From Streptomyces malaysiense (GTDB taxonomy: Bacteria; Actinomycetota; Actinomycetes; Streptomycetales; Streptomycetaceae), in assembly GCF_000980885.2 (NCBI RefSeq), contig NZ_LBDA02000024.1:124001-188000 (forward strand): a DNA stretch of 64,000 nt. The letters run 5' to 3'. Within the stretch, counting starts at the first letter, position 1, and each line of letters begins with the position of its first letter. The notes below the pieces were generated by a model that was not told where the DNA came from, ran no database searches, and saw only the letters and a list, made by a program, of their open reading frames with translations. A program made the translations under genes and the position numbers. Shown here piece by piece: positions 36,847-46,311 of the stretch.

Positions 36847-39366
36847 TCAGTGGCGCCTGAAGCGACGCCTACGGCCGAGACAGACGGCTGCCGCGCCCGC
36901 GCCGAGCAGCAGGGCGACCAGGGACAGGATCCTCCCCATGCCGGCCATGCCGGTGCTGGCGAGGGGGCCGCCGCCCTGGTTCGTGCCGCCCGGAGCCGGG
37001 CCGGTGGACGGCTGGGCCGTCGGCGGGGTCGAGGCCGGGGGTGTGGTCGGGGTTGTGGTCGGGGGCGGGGTCGTCGGCGGGGGCGAGGTCGGCGGGGTCG
37101 CCTTGGGGACGTACACACCCGCGTCGATGGTGTGGTCGACACCGCCCGGCCTCGCGGGTGCCGTGACCGGGGCCTGCCCGCTGCACAGCCGGCCCGTGGT
37201 CGGCGGGGTCACGTTGGAGTCGTGGGCCCGGTCGTCGCCGGCCCTCGGGAGGGTGAACCGCAGGTCGGTGGGGGCGGGTCGGTCCGGCACCCCGCCGGTG
37301 TCCGCGGTGCACACGTCGAACCGCACGGTGTACTTCGCGCCGGGCGTCAGCTGGTAGTCCGCGCCGGCCCCGCCGAAGTAGTACTCGCCGTCGGCATCGG
37401 TCCTGGTCGTGGCGACCTGCTTGCCGTCGGCGTCCAGCAGGTCGATCGTCGCGCCCGGCAGCGGCACCTGCCCGGCGTCCTGGATGCCGTTGTGGTCGCC
37501 GTCGTACCAGACCACGTTGCCGATCTGGATCGGCGCGTTCGCCGCCGCGTACGCGATGTCGCCGAGACCGCCGGCCTTGCCGAACCCGTTCTGGTTCGGG
37601 CCGATGAACTGGTAGGCGTTGGCGGACGGGTCGTTGCCGGGCCCGGCGCCGGTGGTGATGTCGTAGTAGCCGGTGCCGTCGGTGATGACGTTGCCGGTCG
37701 GGTCCATCTGCGTGCTGACGACCCACTGCTGCTGCGGGATGTAGGCGACCGAGCCGAGCGAGGACTCCTGGTGCGGTCCGGGCTGGGTCGCGGAGCCGCC
37801 GTTCGGGAAGAAGTCGCCCGGGAAGTACTCGACGACGCCCGGTGCCTCGGCGCCGTCGACGGCGGGAGCCGCGTGGTCGGGGCAGGCCCCGGTGCCCTCC
37901 CAGTCGTATCCGCCGGTGGGCTTGGCGCAGGCCATGTTGATGTCGCCGCCCGACATGCCGTTCTCCGGGTCGTCGTTCGAGGGCCTCGGGTCGAGCCCGC
38001 CCCAGCTGACGATGTCCATGAACCGGTCGCGGAACCCGAGGACCATCGAGCCGTCACGGGCGAAGGCCATGCTGGCCAGTTCCGGCTGCGGGTCGATCAT
38101 CGTGTTGTTCACCTTGAAGCTGTCCCAGTCCTTCAGGCTGCCGTTCCACGGGTTCCAGAAGTGGGCCTGCGGGAAGGCGGCGTCGCCGCTGAGCACGTTG
38201 CCGCGCTCGTAGGTCAGCGCGTGGGTCAGCACCGGGGCGAACCGCTCGCCGTCGTAGGAGTAGACGACGGCCTTCAGGTCGTCGCGTTTCTGCGTGCTCT
38301 CCGCGTCGCACACACCGCCGACGTACAGGGTGTTGTCGTGGGCGGCCAGTCCGAAGGGTCGCCAGTCGCCGGACGCGGCGCAGCCCGGGTCCGGGATCGG
38401 CACGGTCGCCCGGGGCGCCGAGGCGGACGGACCGGTCGCGTCGAAGCTCACCAGGGACCGGGTACGCAGGTTCACCGCGTACAGCGTCGAGCCGTCCTCG
38501 GACAGAGCCAGCCCGCCGATGCTCTCCTTGCCGGGCGCGTCGGTGAAGCCCGCGTCCTTGATCAGACGGGCGGTGTCGTGCGCCGTGACCGAGGCGCCCG
38601 GCACCTTCGCGAACAGCTTCGGGGCGCCACCGCCGGCGGCCGGCACCGTGTAGATCGCGTCGCCGCCGTCGGGGCCGTACTTGGTGTACCGCCGGGCGAA
38701 CTCCGCCTGGAAGAGCCGCTTCCGGGCCTTGTCGTAGGCGAGCCCGAAGGTGGTGCCCACCTGTTCCTGCGTGTCGAGTACGTCCGGACACGCCGTCTTG
38801 TCGGGGCAGTTGCCCCGGGCGCCCGTGCCGAAGGCGACCAGTGCCCGGGTGTCCGTCCCGCCGCCGCCGTTCTGGACCGGCACGAAGTACCGGGAGTCCG
38901 GCAGGGCGTAGTCGGCCGCGTCCCAGACGCCGGTGATCACCGAGGCGTCCTTGCCGCCGGAGACGTCCACGAACGAGGTGAAGCTGTCGAAGTGGTTCGC
39001 CGCCGTCGAGGCCGGCGCCGCCCGCAGATAGTCGCTGTAAGGCGCGGGGACGGTGACGTCGACGCGGTACCGGCCGCCGGACAGCTCGGCCGACGGCTGG
39101 ACGACGGCCTTTCCGGTGGCGTCCGTGACGCCGGTGACGTGGTGCCCGGCGGGATCGGTGACCAAGACCTTCATGCCCCGTTGGGGGACGTCCATGGTCG
39201 TGTTGATGACGCCGGTGCCGAAGAAGTCCCGCAGTGTCTCGACGGTCAGTGTGCCGTCGGAGGTCGAGGCGCCGGCCTGCCCGGCGCTTGTCGCGATCGT
39301 ACCGGTGGCTCCGCCCATCAATAACAGACCGGACAGGCCCACCCGCAGCAGCCTACGTAATGGCAT
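36847..39366 (-). CDS. Secreted SdrD-B-like domain protein with LAxTG sortase signal
   Basis: An 839-residue surface protein. It has a signal peptide (RRLLRVGLSGLLLMGGATGTIATSAGQA, cleavage near residue 33), then a beta-propeller-like middle region (about 150-600: GLALSEDGSTLYAVNL, GLAAHDNTLYVGGVCD). An SdrD B-like module follows (about 620-680: IGNVVWYDGDHNGIQDAG, an EF-hand-like Ca loop), a Thr/Pro-rich stalk, and a C-terminal LASTG motif with a hydrophobic helix and RRRRFRRH tail. LAxTG is the substrate motif of Streptomyces class E sortases, so covalent anchoring to peptidoglycan is likely. AAGGA precedes the ATG. The ligand is unknown. Confidence 0.9.
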   Translation of the reverse strand: MPLRRLLRVGLSGLLLMGGATGTIATSAGQAGASTSDGTLTVETLRDFFGTGVINTTMDVPQRGMKVLVTDPAGHHVTGVTDATGKAVVQPSAELSGGRYRVDVTVPAPYSDYLRAAPASTAANHFDSFTSFVDVSGGKDASVITGVWDAADYALPDSRYFVPVQNGGGGTDTRALVAFGTGARGNCPDKTACPDVLDTQEQVGTTFGLAYDKARKRLFQAEFARRYTKYGPDGGDAIYTVPAAGGGAPKLFAKVPGASVTAHDTARLIKDAGFTDAPGKESIGGLALSEDGSTLYAVNLRTRSLVSFDATGPSASAPRATVPIPDPGCAASGDWRPFGLAAHDNTLYVGGVCDAESTQKRDDLKAVVYSYDGERFAPVLTHALTYERGNVLSGDAAFPQAHFWNPWNGSLKDWDSFKVNNTMIDPQPELASMAFARDGSMVLGFRDRFMDIVSWGGLDPRPSNDDPENGMSGGDINMACAKPTGGYDWEGTGACPDHAAPAVDGAEAPGVVEYFPGDFFPNGGSATQPGPHQESSLGSVAYIPQQQWVVSTQMDPTGNVITDGTGYYDITTGAGPGNDPSANAYQFIGPNQNGFGKAGGLGDIAYAAANAPIQIGNVVWYDGDHNGIQDAGQVPLPGATIDLLDADGKQVATTRTDADGEYYFGGAGADYQLTPGAKYTVRFDVCTADTGGVPDRPAPTDLRFTLPRAGDDRAHDSNVTPPTTGRLCSGQAPVTAPARPGGVDHTIDAGVYVPKATPPTSPPPTTPPPTTTPTTPPASTPPTAQPSTGPAPGGTNQGGGPLASTGMAGMGRILSLVALLLGAGAAAVCLGRRRRFRRH

Positions 39367-39513
39367 CGCATTCCTTCGCGTTGTCTACGTCGTCGCCCGA
39401 CTCGGCGCATTGACGGCAACCCCCGGCTGCAGAGTACAAGTTGATGGCACGTCATATGGCCGAATCGGAAAATTCGAAAGAGACGTCGGCGGGAGCTGTT
39501 AGCATCGCGCCGC

Positions 39514-40329
39514 GTGCGGACCAAGAGAATCGAGCGAGGTCTCCGGCGGGATACGGCGGACAGGCGCCGCCGATGGCCGCGGGCGGCCTGGACCGGGGGC
39601 GCGCTCGCCCTCGTGGCCGCGGCGGCGACGGCGTTCGTCCTCATCGGCGGCAACGGCGCCTCCACCGCTCGGCGCGCGCTGACGCCGGACGAGGCGAACC
39701 GGCTGGCGATCACCCGCTTCCTCAACTACCAGGCGGGCGGCCGTGCGGTGACGATCACCGTGCCGAGCACCGCCGGCGGTCTGGTCGTCACCGGGTCCGT
39801 CGACTACCGCGCCGGGATCGGGTACGGGGTGGTGCGCGGCACCGGACGTGACACGTCCAGCGACGGGCTGATCCAGTGGACGGCCGCCGCCGTGCTCGTC
39901 CACCCCATGGCCGACGTCCCGGCCACGGCACCCCCCTCGCCGCCCCCGTCCGGCTGGTACCGCCGACCGGTCCAGAGTTCCGGGAACGCGCTGGACACCT
40001 CGCTCGCCATCGCGCTCGGCCTGGGCAGCGACCGGCCGGACAACGCGGAGTTGCTGCCGCAGAACGGCGCGGCGGTGGTCGGACAGGACAAGGTGCGCGG
40101 CCATTCGGTGGAAATCATGACCGGGCCGAACGTTCATACGAAGTCCGGGACTTCGGCCGACGCCGTGTCCGGCACCGGCGATTCCGTGCGGTACTGGATC
40201 GGCGTGGACGGGACCATGTACCGGGTGCGGGCCGGCGTGGCTTCCGAGTCGCGGCCTGTGGTCATCGATTTCGACGACCGGAAATACGTTCCGGTACGGC
40301 CCGCGCCCGGAGTGACGCCGGCCGGGTAA
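39514..40329 (+). CDS. Membrane-anchored extracytoplasmic protein of unknown function
   Basis: A 271-residue protein from the GTG at 39514. A basic N-terminus (MRTKRIERGLRRDTADRRRR) precedes one transmembrane helix (about 27-45: TGGALALVAAAATAFVLIG), and the remaining 220 residues are predicted outside the membrane, beta-rich, with a Pro-rich loop near residue 140. The upstream TTAGCAT about 10 bases before the GTG looks like a -10 element, which would make the transcript leaderless. Codon use matches its neighbours. Family not recognised; lipoprotein- or LppX-like roles are speculative. Confidence 0.75.
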   Translation: MRTKRIERGLRRDTADRRRRWPRAAWTGGALALVAAAATAFVLIGGNGASTARRALTPDEANRLAITRFLNYQAGGRAVTITVPSTAGGLVVTGSVDYRAGIGYGVVRGTGRDTSSDGLIQWTAAAVLVHPMADVPATAPPSPPPSGWYRRPVQSSGNALDTSLAIALGLGSDRPDNAELLPQNGAAVVGQDKVRGHSVEIMTGPNVHTKSGTSADAVSGTGDSVRYWIGVDGTMYRVRAGVASESRPVVIDFDDRKYVPVRPAPGVTPAG

Positions 40330-40337
40330 CGGGCGGT

Positions 40338-40359
40338 GGGATGGCCGGGTGGCCGTCCC
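40338..40359. terminator. Terminator hairpin between convergent genes
   Basis: GGGATGGCC (40338-40346) pairs with GGCCGTCCC (40351-40359) around a GGGT loop, with one G-T wobble. It sits in the 35-base gap between genes ending at 40329 (plus) and 40365 (minus). Confidence 0.6.
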
Positions 40360-40364
40360 GTCAC

Positions 40365-41732
40365 TCAGGAGGTGCGCACCCGCGCCCCGGTGGCGAGCAG
40401 CGACGGCGGCGGCAGCGGGATACCCGCGATGTCCGGGAGCGCCGGCACGGCCGGCACCTTGGTGGCGCCGGTGGTCGTGGCACCCGGGAACTGCGGCTGC
40501 GGGCCGGGCGCGGCCACCTCGGTGAACGGGATGCCCCTGGGCGCGTTAGGTGCCGTCCAAGTGCCCGACGGTGAGGGTGAGCCGGATGTCGCTGCCGCTG
40601 CCGCGGGGCAGGGCGCCGTCGCCACGAGCCGTGCGGGCACGGTCGTGCGCAGCGTGTTGCCCCGCAGGCAGTTGCCCCTGCCGTGGGTGGCGGTCGGGAA
40701 CGTCCAGCCGACGTCGATGCCGTTGGCGGCGAAGGTGTTGTCCGTGATCCGGTTGCCGTCGGGGGTGATGTCGGCGGTCGCGGTGATCACGAACCCGGCG
40801 TCGGAGTTGCCGCTGATCCGGTTGCGCAGGAACCGGTTGTCGCTGCCGCCGTCGACACCGATGCCGATCCCCCAGCCGCCGTCGGCCTGTTCGGGGGTAC
40901 GGCTCTGCTGGTTGTCCGCGATCAGGTTGCCGGCGACGACGGCGCCGCGCTGCGGAAGGAGCTTCTCCTGGTGGTCGGAGTCGGTGGTCAGGCCGACGCG
41001 GTTGCCGACGAGACGGTTGCCGACGACGTACATGTCGCCCCCGGCGTTGGTGCCCTCGTACCCGACCGCGTTGAGTTCGGCGATGTTGTCCCGCACCACG
41101 ACACGGCACGGCTTGCACTGTCCGACGTAGATGCCCGAGTCCGCGCCGCCCGAGGCGTAGGAATGCTCGATGACGCCGTTCTGGGCGGAGAAGGCGTAGA
41201 TGCCGTACAGGCCGTTGCGGGTCGCGGTCACGTAGGACACGAGGAAGGACTTCAGGAAGGTGACCGGCTCGTCTCCCGTGTCGTAGCCGCCGCTCCGCCC
41301 CGGCAGTCCGGCGACCGCCGCCGCCGAACCGGTCACCAGCACCCCGTTCTGCGTGTTGTTCTCCACGGTCAGGTTCTCCACGGCCACCCCTGGCGCCGCC
41401 ACGACGACACCGTTGGGCTGCCGGAGCCGCCCGTCGATGACGACCTTGTCCCGCGACGCGCCGCGCAGGGTGACGCGGGGCGTCTTGATCCGCACCGACT
41501 CGTGGTAGACGCCGGGGGCGACCAGCACCAGGTCACCGGGCCGGGCCAGGGACACCGCCGCCGAGATCGTCGGGGCGTCGGCGGGGACGTGGATCGTCAC
41601 CTGCGCGCCGTCCGGCCGCCGGCCCTTGCCCGATCCGCCGTCGTCGCCACCGTCGCCGCCGGCGCAGCCGGTCACCAGGGCCAGCGCGCCGAGTACTGCC
41701 GCCGCCATCACGCGAAGTGCTAATCGAGGCAT
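40365..41732 (-). CDS. Lipoprotein with right-handed parallel beta-helix (NosD/pectate-lyase-like)
   Basis: A 455-residue lipoprotein from the ATG at 41732 (MPRLALRVMAAAVLGAL), with the lipobox VTGC near residue 22. Residues 50-370 form a right-handed beta-helix of the NosD/DUF1565 type, with repeating Asn-rich rungs (VVIDGRLRQPNGVVVAAPGVAVENLTVENNTQNG as successive turns, then NRLVGNRVGLTT, NLIADNQQS, NRISGNSDAGF). The C-terminus is Pro-rich. Such proteins bind or process carbohydrates at the cell surface; the pair CKPC lies in the middle. An upstream in-frame ATG at 41789 lacks signal-peptide character. Confidence 0.85.
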   Translation of the reverse strand: MPRLALRVMAAAVLGALALVTGCAGGDGGDDGGSGKGRRPDGAQVTIHVPADAPTISAAVSLARPGDLVLVAPGVYHESVRIKTPRVTLRGASRDKVVIDGRLRQPNGVVVAAPGVAVENLTVENNTQNGVLVTGSAAAVAGLPGRSGGYDTGDEPVTFLKSFLVSYVTATRNGLYGIYAFSAQNGVIEHSYASGGADSGIYVGQCKPCRVVVRDNIAELNAVGYEGTNAGGDMYVVGNRLVGNRVGLTTDSDHQEKLLPQRGAVVAGNLIADNQQSRTPEQADGGWGIGIGVDGGSDNRFLRNRISGNSDAGFVITATADITPDGNRITDNTFAANGIDVGWTFPTATHGRGNCLRGNTLRTTVPARLVATAPCPAAAAATSGSPSPSGTWTAPNAPRGIPFTEVAAPGPQPQFPGATTTGATKVPAVPALPDIAGIPLPPPSLLATGARVRTS

Positions 41733-41819
41733 GATCCCAGTCTGGCACGCCGGCGAATTCCGCACCGGAATGCGGAACTTGAGCGGCACGGCCGTTCAGG
41801 GTGTGGCACCCTGCACCCC

Positions 41820-42986
41820 ATGCACCGAGCCGATCACCGCCCGTCACGCCGCACGTTCCTCGATGTCACCGGTGCCATGATGGCCGCCGGCCTCACGGCC
41901 GGGTGCACGGCGGACGCCTCCGGGCCGGGGCGGCACGGTGCTTCCGCCGGGACGACGACGACCCGGGTTCCGGCGCTGGGCCCGCACCAGGCGGGGGTCA
42001 CGCTCCCCCAGCCGGCTCAGGGCAACCTGCTGATCGTGGTGGCCGATCTCGGTACGAGCGTGGCCGCCGGCCCGCTGCTGGCCGAACTCGGCCGGTCCAT
42101 CGGCGCGTTGACCTCGGGGACCGATCCCGGGCTGCTGGGCCTGTCACCGGGCGACCTCACCGTGACCATCGGTGTGGGCCCCCGGCTGGTGCGCGCGGCC
42201 GGTGCCTCGCTGCCCGGCAGGGACGACCTGCCGCGGTTCTCCCGCGAGCGGATCGCCCCCGGGGCGCGCGGCGGCGACCTGCTGATCCAGATCTGCGCGA
42301 GCGACCCGCTGGTCCTCCCGCTCGCCGCCGCCGCGCTCCTGGACCGGGCCGGTGACCGCGTCCGTGAACGCTGGCGGCAGTCGGGGCGCCGTGGCGCGAA
42401 CGTGCCCGTCGGCAAGGATCTCGCCGCACCGCGCAACCTGCTGGGCTTCATCGACGGCATCGTGGGTCCGCACACCGCCGCCGAGCAGCGCCGCGATCTG
42501 TGGCTGACCGGGCCGCCCCCGGTCGCCGGGGGCACCCTGGCCGTGGTGCGGCGCATGGAGCTGGACCTGCCGCGGTTCGCCGCCCTGTCCGTCACCGAGC
42601 AGGAGGCGGTCTTCGGGCGGCGTCGGGCCAGCGGGGTCCCGCTCTCCGGCGGCGCCGTCGCCTCTGGTCCGGACCTCGGCGCCAAGACGCCCGACGGCCG
42701 CTACCTCGTCCCGGCCAAGGCCCATGTCCGCAGGGCGCACGCCGGCGTGGTCGGCGTCGGCCTCATGCTCCGCCGCTCCTACAGCATCGACGAGCCGGCC
42801 CCCGGCCTGCTCTTCGTCAGTTTCCAGAACGACCTGAGGACGTTCACCGCCACGCTCACACACATGGACGCGGCGGACTCCTTGCTGGAATTCACGACCA
42901 CGACGGCCACCGGCACCTTCCTGGTCCTGCCCGGATTCGATCGTCAGCATCCTTTGGGGGCAGGGTTGTTCGGCGTCGACGGGTGA
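41820..42986 (+). CDS. Tat-exported Dyp-type heme peroxidase (EfeB-like)
   Basis: A 388-residue Dyp-type peroxidase. A twin-arginine signal with a lipobox (SRRTFLDVTGAMMAAGLTAGC) indicates export of the folded heme protein and lipid anchoring. The family signature GFIDG (about residue 205, LLGFIDGIVG) with the distal Asp is intact, and the conserved AHVRRAH segment (about residue 303) supplies the candidate proximal His. In many actinobacteria EfeB sits with EfeO/EfeU for iron uptake; here no such partners are adjacent, so a role in lignin-like or hydrogen-peroxide oxidation is equally possible. It diverges from the beta-helix lipoprotein gene. Confidence 0.93.
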   Translation: MHRADHRPSRRTFLDVTGAMMAAGLTAGCTADASGPGRHGASAGTTTTRVPALGPHQAGVTLPQPAQGNLLIVVADLGTSVAAGPLLAELGRSIGALTSGTDPGLLGLSPGDLTVTIGVGPRLVRAAGASLPGRDDLPRFSRERIAPGARGGDLLIQICASDPLVLPLAAAALLDRAGDRVRERWRQSGRRGANVPVGKDLAAPRNLLGFIDGIVGPHTAAEQRRDLWLTGPPPVAGGTLAVVRRMELDLPRFAALSVTEQEAVFGRRRASGVPLSGGAVASGPDLGAKTPDGRYLVPAKAHVRRAHAGVVGVGLMLRRSYSIDEPAPGLLFVSFQNDLRTFTATLTHMDAADSLLEFTTTTATGTFLVLPGFDRQHPLGAGLFGVDG

Positions 42987-43164
42987 CGCGGTGCGAGGCG
43001 AGGGGGCGCGGTCGAACCGGCGCGGGGCCGGAGCATGGCAGGGAACGCCGTCACGAGCGGCAGGAGCGGCGACTTCTCCCTCATCCAAACGTTTGATCCA
43101 ATGGTAAGAAATTCATTAAGGTCATGCTCCAACCCCCGTTTCAGTGCTCACTCGGACGGAGTGA

Positions 43165-43189
43165 CGGCGGCGGGCCCCGCCCGCCGCCG
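43165..43189 (+). other. 11-bp hairpin in the leader of the NlpC/P60 gene
   Basis: CGGCGGCGGGC (43165-43175) pairs perfectly with GCCCGCCGCCG (43179-43189) around a CCC loop, 38 bases before the GTG start at 43228. It could be a terminator of the Dyp gene transcript, an attenuator or an mRNA-stabilising stem in the NlpC/P60 leader. Confidence 0.5.
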
Positions 43190-43227
43190 TGCCGGCAGGC
43201 GGCCGAAGGAGCAAGGAGCTCGCCCCT

Positions 43228-44265
43228 GTGGCCTCCCATCGTCGACCCAAGCAGCCCAGCCGGGCGCGGGTCACCGTCCTGACCACCGCGGCAGCCGCCG
43301 CCGTGGCCCTGAGCACGCAAGCCGCCGACGCCGCACCGAGCCAGAAGCCCGGCAAGGACGAGGTCAAGGCGAAGGTCGACAAGCTCTACGAGCAGGCGGA
43401 GCAGGCGACCGAGAAGTACAACGGTGCCAAGGAGAGGCAGCAGAAGCTCCAGAAGGAGATCTCCGCGATCCAGGACGCTGTCGCCCGCGGCAGGCAGGAG
43501 CTGAACGAGCTGCGCGACGGCCTGGGTTCGACGGCCAGCGCGCAGTACCGCTCCGGCGGCCTCGACGCCTCGGTCCAGCTCTTCCTGTCCTCCGACCCGG
43601 ACGACTTCCTGGACAAGGCCTCCACGCTCGACCAGTTGAGCGGCCGGCAGGTCTCCGCCCTGAAGAAGATCCAGGCCAAGCAGCGTGAACTCGCCCAGCG
43701 GCGCGCCGAGGCCACCGAGAAGCTCAAGGACCTCGCCGACACCCGTACCGAGCTGGGCGACAAGAAGCGGGAGATGCAGGGCAAGCTCGCCGAGGCGCAG
43801 AAGCTCCTCAACACCCTGACCGCCAAGGAGAAGTCGGCCCTCGCCGCCGAGCAGCGGCGGGCCGGCCGTTCCGCCACGGAGCGCGTACGGCTCGGCGACG
43901 AGAACTCCGCCTCCGGCCGCGCCGCCGCCGCTTTCGCCGCCGCCCAGGGCCAGCTCGGCAAGCCGTACTTCCGCGGCGCCACCGGCACCGCCTCCTACGA
44001 CTGCTCGGGCCTGACCTCCTGGGCCTACGCCCAGGCCGGCGTCCACATACCGCGCACCTCCGAGGAGCAGGCGGGCATCGGCACCCGCCTCACCCGGAGC
44101 CAGCTCCAGGTCGGCGACCTGGTCTTCTTCTTCGACGACCTGCACCACGTCGGCCTCTACGCCGGCAACGGCCAGATCCTCCACGCCCCTCGCACCGGCA
44201 CCGTCGTGCGCTACGAGTCGATGGACACCATCGGCGGACCGTTCATGTTCGGCGTCCGGGTCTGA
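43228..44265 (+). CDS. Secreted NlpC/P60 peptidoglycan endopeptidase
   Basis: A 345-residue cell-wall hydrolase from the GTG at 43228, with AAGGAG 9 bases upstream. It has a signal peptide (ARVTVLTTAAAAAVALSTQAADA), a long coiled coil (about 40-215, Glu/Lys/Gln-rich, with QYRSGGLDASVQLFLSSDPDDFL) typical of RipA-type regulators, and a C-terminal NlpC/P60 domain (about 225-345). Catalytic residues are Cys in YDCSGLTSWAY, His in HHVGLYAGNG and a third polar residue near ILHAP. It cleaves D-Glu-mDAP/LL-DAP stem-peptide bonds in growth or spore wall remodelling. I looked for a c-di-AMP riboswitch upstream and did not find a convincing one. Confidence 0.94.
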   Translation: MASHRRPKQPSRARVTVLTTAAAAAVALSTQAADAAPSQKPGKDEVKAKVDKLYEQAEQATEKYNGAKERQQKLQKEISAIQDAVARGRQELNELRDGLGSTASAQYRSGGLDASVQLFLSSDPDDFLDKASTLDQLSGRQVSALKKIQAKQRELAQRRAEATEKLKDLADTRTELGDKKREMQGKLAEAQKLLNTLTAKEKSALAAEQRRAGRSATERVRLGDENSASGRAAAAFAAAQGQLGKPYFRGATGTASYDCSGLTSWAYAQAGVHIPRTSEEQAGIGTRLTRSQLQVGDLVFFFDDLHHVGLYAGNGQILHAPRTGTVVRYESMDTIGGPFMFGVRV

Positions 44266-45126
44266 CCCGCAGCCCCGCTCAGGGGGGAACACCTCGCCGC
44301 GATGCCGTGCCGATGCGCACACCACCCCGGTCGAAGTCGCCGCGCTGGAGCGGCTCGCCCCCCCCTGGGCGGAAAGGCCGCGCGGCAGGGTGAGCGCCGC
44401 GGCCCAGGCTTCCCGCCGCCACTCGGCACCGGTACCGTCCGGAAAGCCCGTGAGAACACGGGGCCCTGACAGGGCCGGCGCGTGACGTCGGGCGCGAAGC
44501 GGGCAGCGGACGTGGCGCGCGCACGGCGGTTTCCGCCAGCGGCCCGGCGATTCCCGGGGTAGGCGCCAGGCGCCGTACCAGACCGCCGCATGCCGGCACC
44601 CGGAGCGCCGTACGAGCGTCACGGTGCCGCAACCGTTCAGCCCTCCGCCGGCCGACCCGCGAGGCGGCCTTCACCGGGATCCGCCTCTTCGGGGGGCCGG
44701 CCCGGACGAGCCCGTCACGTGGCCGAAGACGCGCCGGTCGGGGCCCGCCCTCCGGAGCCGTGTCGCGCCGCGCCCCTGACCGACGAGGGCCGGGCGCCGC
44801 GGGCGACCACCGCGCACCGCCGTGACCGTCTCCCGACTCCCGCCGCCGGAACAGGCACACGTCCACGCTGACGGTTCGTCGGACAGATGTGAGCGAAGCC
44901 GCTCCGAGACCCGCCGGTTCGTCGGTGTGTGCCGTGTCACGCATCCAAAATGTCACCCGAGTTGCGTGCATCACAGCGTAAATGTCCGTTTAGCGTCCAT
45001 GCTCGAACCAGCCACCGATTCCCGAAGTGGGGTCCCCCGGCTTCCTCTTGGGCGCGAACTCTCGAAGCGGCCCACCACCCGGCGATCGTGGCGTTCCTCC
45101 CTGCTCTCCCCAGAAAGGTGCCCACC
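44266..45126. other. 861-base intergenic region, no convincing gene
   Basis: Open frames in this stretch give Arg/Pro/Gly-rich translations without family resemblance, so I call none. The last 200 bases are less GC-rich (around 44935-45005: TCCAAAATGTCACCC..., GCGTAAATGTCCG, TTTAGCGTCC) and probably carry the promoter and operator of the type III polyketide synthase gene. Confidence 0.5.
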
Positions 45127-46311
45127 ATGGCTGCTTACGTCTGCGCTCCTGCCGTGATACACGGCGAGCACTCCGTGAAGACCAGCGAGATCGTGGCGGA
45201 GGTACGCGACCGGCACCCGGACGCGGCGTGGGCGCCGCGCATCGACGGCATCGCGGCCGGCACGGGCATCGAGAGCCGCGGCTGGATGCTGCCGCTGGAA
45301 TCCGCCGTCGCACCCGGCAACGGCGGCGTCCTGGGGACCGCCGGCGCCGGACCGGCCCAAGAGTCGCTGGTGCGCGAAGGGTTCACCCAGCAGGACGTCG
45401 ACCGCGTGATGGCCGCCCTCGAAGCGATACCCGCGCCGCAGACGGTCCAGGAGCGGACCGCGCCGGCCTGGGAGGCCGTGCGGAGCTACGGGGAGCGCGC
45501 GGCGCGCGGGGCCCTGCAGATCGCCGGGATCGACGCCGCCGACGTCGACTGCCTGATCACCAGCAACTCGACCACCCCCGCGCTGCCGGGGCTGGACATC
45601 GCCCTGGCCAACCAGCTCCGGCTCCGCGAGGACGCGATGCTGCTGCCGGCCACGCAATGGGCCTGCATCGCGGGAACCCGTTCCCTGGCACTGGCCGCGG
45701 ACCTCGTGGCCGCGGACCCCGACCGAGTGGTCCTGGTCGTGATCGCGGAGGCGCTGAGCACGACCTACCAGCCCGCGGACGACACCCTGGAGTCCCTGAT
45801 CGTCCGGTTGCTGTTCGCGGACACCGCGGTCGCCGCCGTCGTCACGGGCCGCCCGCGACGCGAATCGGTGCTGCGGCTGGACGCGTCCTGGAACCACACC
45901 CTGCACGGCACCCAGGACCTGCACCGCCTGGAGACGCGGTCCGACGGAACCCACTTCGTGATGGACCGGCGGGGTCCGCGCGCCGTACAGGAGACGGTCA
46001 CCGCGATGTGGGAGTGGCTGCGCGTCCGGTACGAGGACAGCCCCGACTCCTGGCACCCCGACGTGCTGCTCGCGCACCCCGGCGGGACCCGCGTGCTGGA
46101 GTACATGGAGCAGACGATGCCCGACACCTGGCCGTCGGGGCTGCTGGACCACAGCCGCGACAGCTACACCAGCGGCAATCGCGGAGGCGCCGCCGTGTTC
46201 GACATCATGCGGCGGGCGCACGACGCCGGGCAGAGGCCGGGCAGCCGCACCGTCCTCTACGCCGCGGCGCCGGGCCTCACCGCCACCGCCCTGGAAGGGG
46301 AGTGGCTGTAG
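45127..46311 (+). CDS. Type III polyketide synthase (chalcone-synthase family)
   Basis: A 394-residue ketosynthase-like enzyme, of normal family length, from the ATG at 45127 with GAAAGG upstream. The Cys-His-Asn triad is intact: Cys in ATQWACIAGTRS (about 179), His in LLAHPGGTRVLEYM (about 319) and Asn in YTSGNRGGAAVF (about 352). Such homodimers extend an acyl-CoA starter with malonyl- or methylmalonyl-CoA to pyrones, resorcinols or naphthalenes. The N-terminus differs from RppA-type naphthol synthases, so the product cannot be predicted. It stands alone without obvious tailoring genes, 3 kb from the lanthipeptide locus on the opposite strand. Confidence 0.93.
   Translation: MAAYVCAPAVIHGEHSVKTSEIVAEVRDRHPDAAWAPRIDGIAAGTGIESRGWMLPLESAVAPGNGGVLGTAGAGPAQESLVREGFTQQDVDRVMAALEAIPAPQTVQERTAPAWEAVRSYGERAARGALQIAGIDAADVDCLITSNSTTPALPGLDIALANQLRLREDAMLLPATQWACIAGTRSLALAADLVAADPDRVVLVVIAEALSTTYQPADDTLESLIVRLLFADTAVAAVVTGRPRRESVLRLDASWNHTLHGTQDLHRLETRSDGTHFVMDRRGPRAVQETVTAMWEWLRVRYEDSPDSWHPDVLLAHPGGTRVLEYMEQTMPDTWPSGLLDHSRDSYTSGNRGGAAVFDIMRRAHDAGQRPGSRTVLYAAAPGLTATALEGEWL

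Noticed and set aside
42987..43227. Possible c-di-AMP (ydaO-type) riboswitch before the NlpC/P60 gene
   Set aside because: Such riboswitches precede some Streptomyces cell-wall hydrolase genes, but I could not match the conserved core here; only an 11-bp hairpin is evident.
44279..44974. 231-codon minus-strand frame in the 861-base gap
   Set aside because: Arg/Pro-rich translation, no ribosome-binding site, no family resemblance; treated as non-coding.
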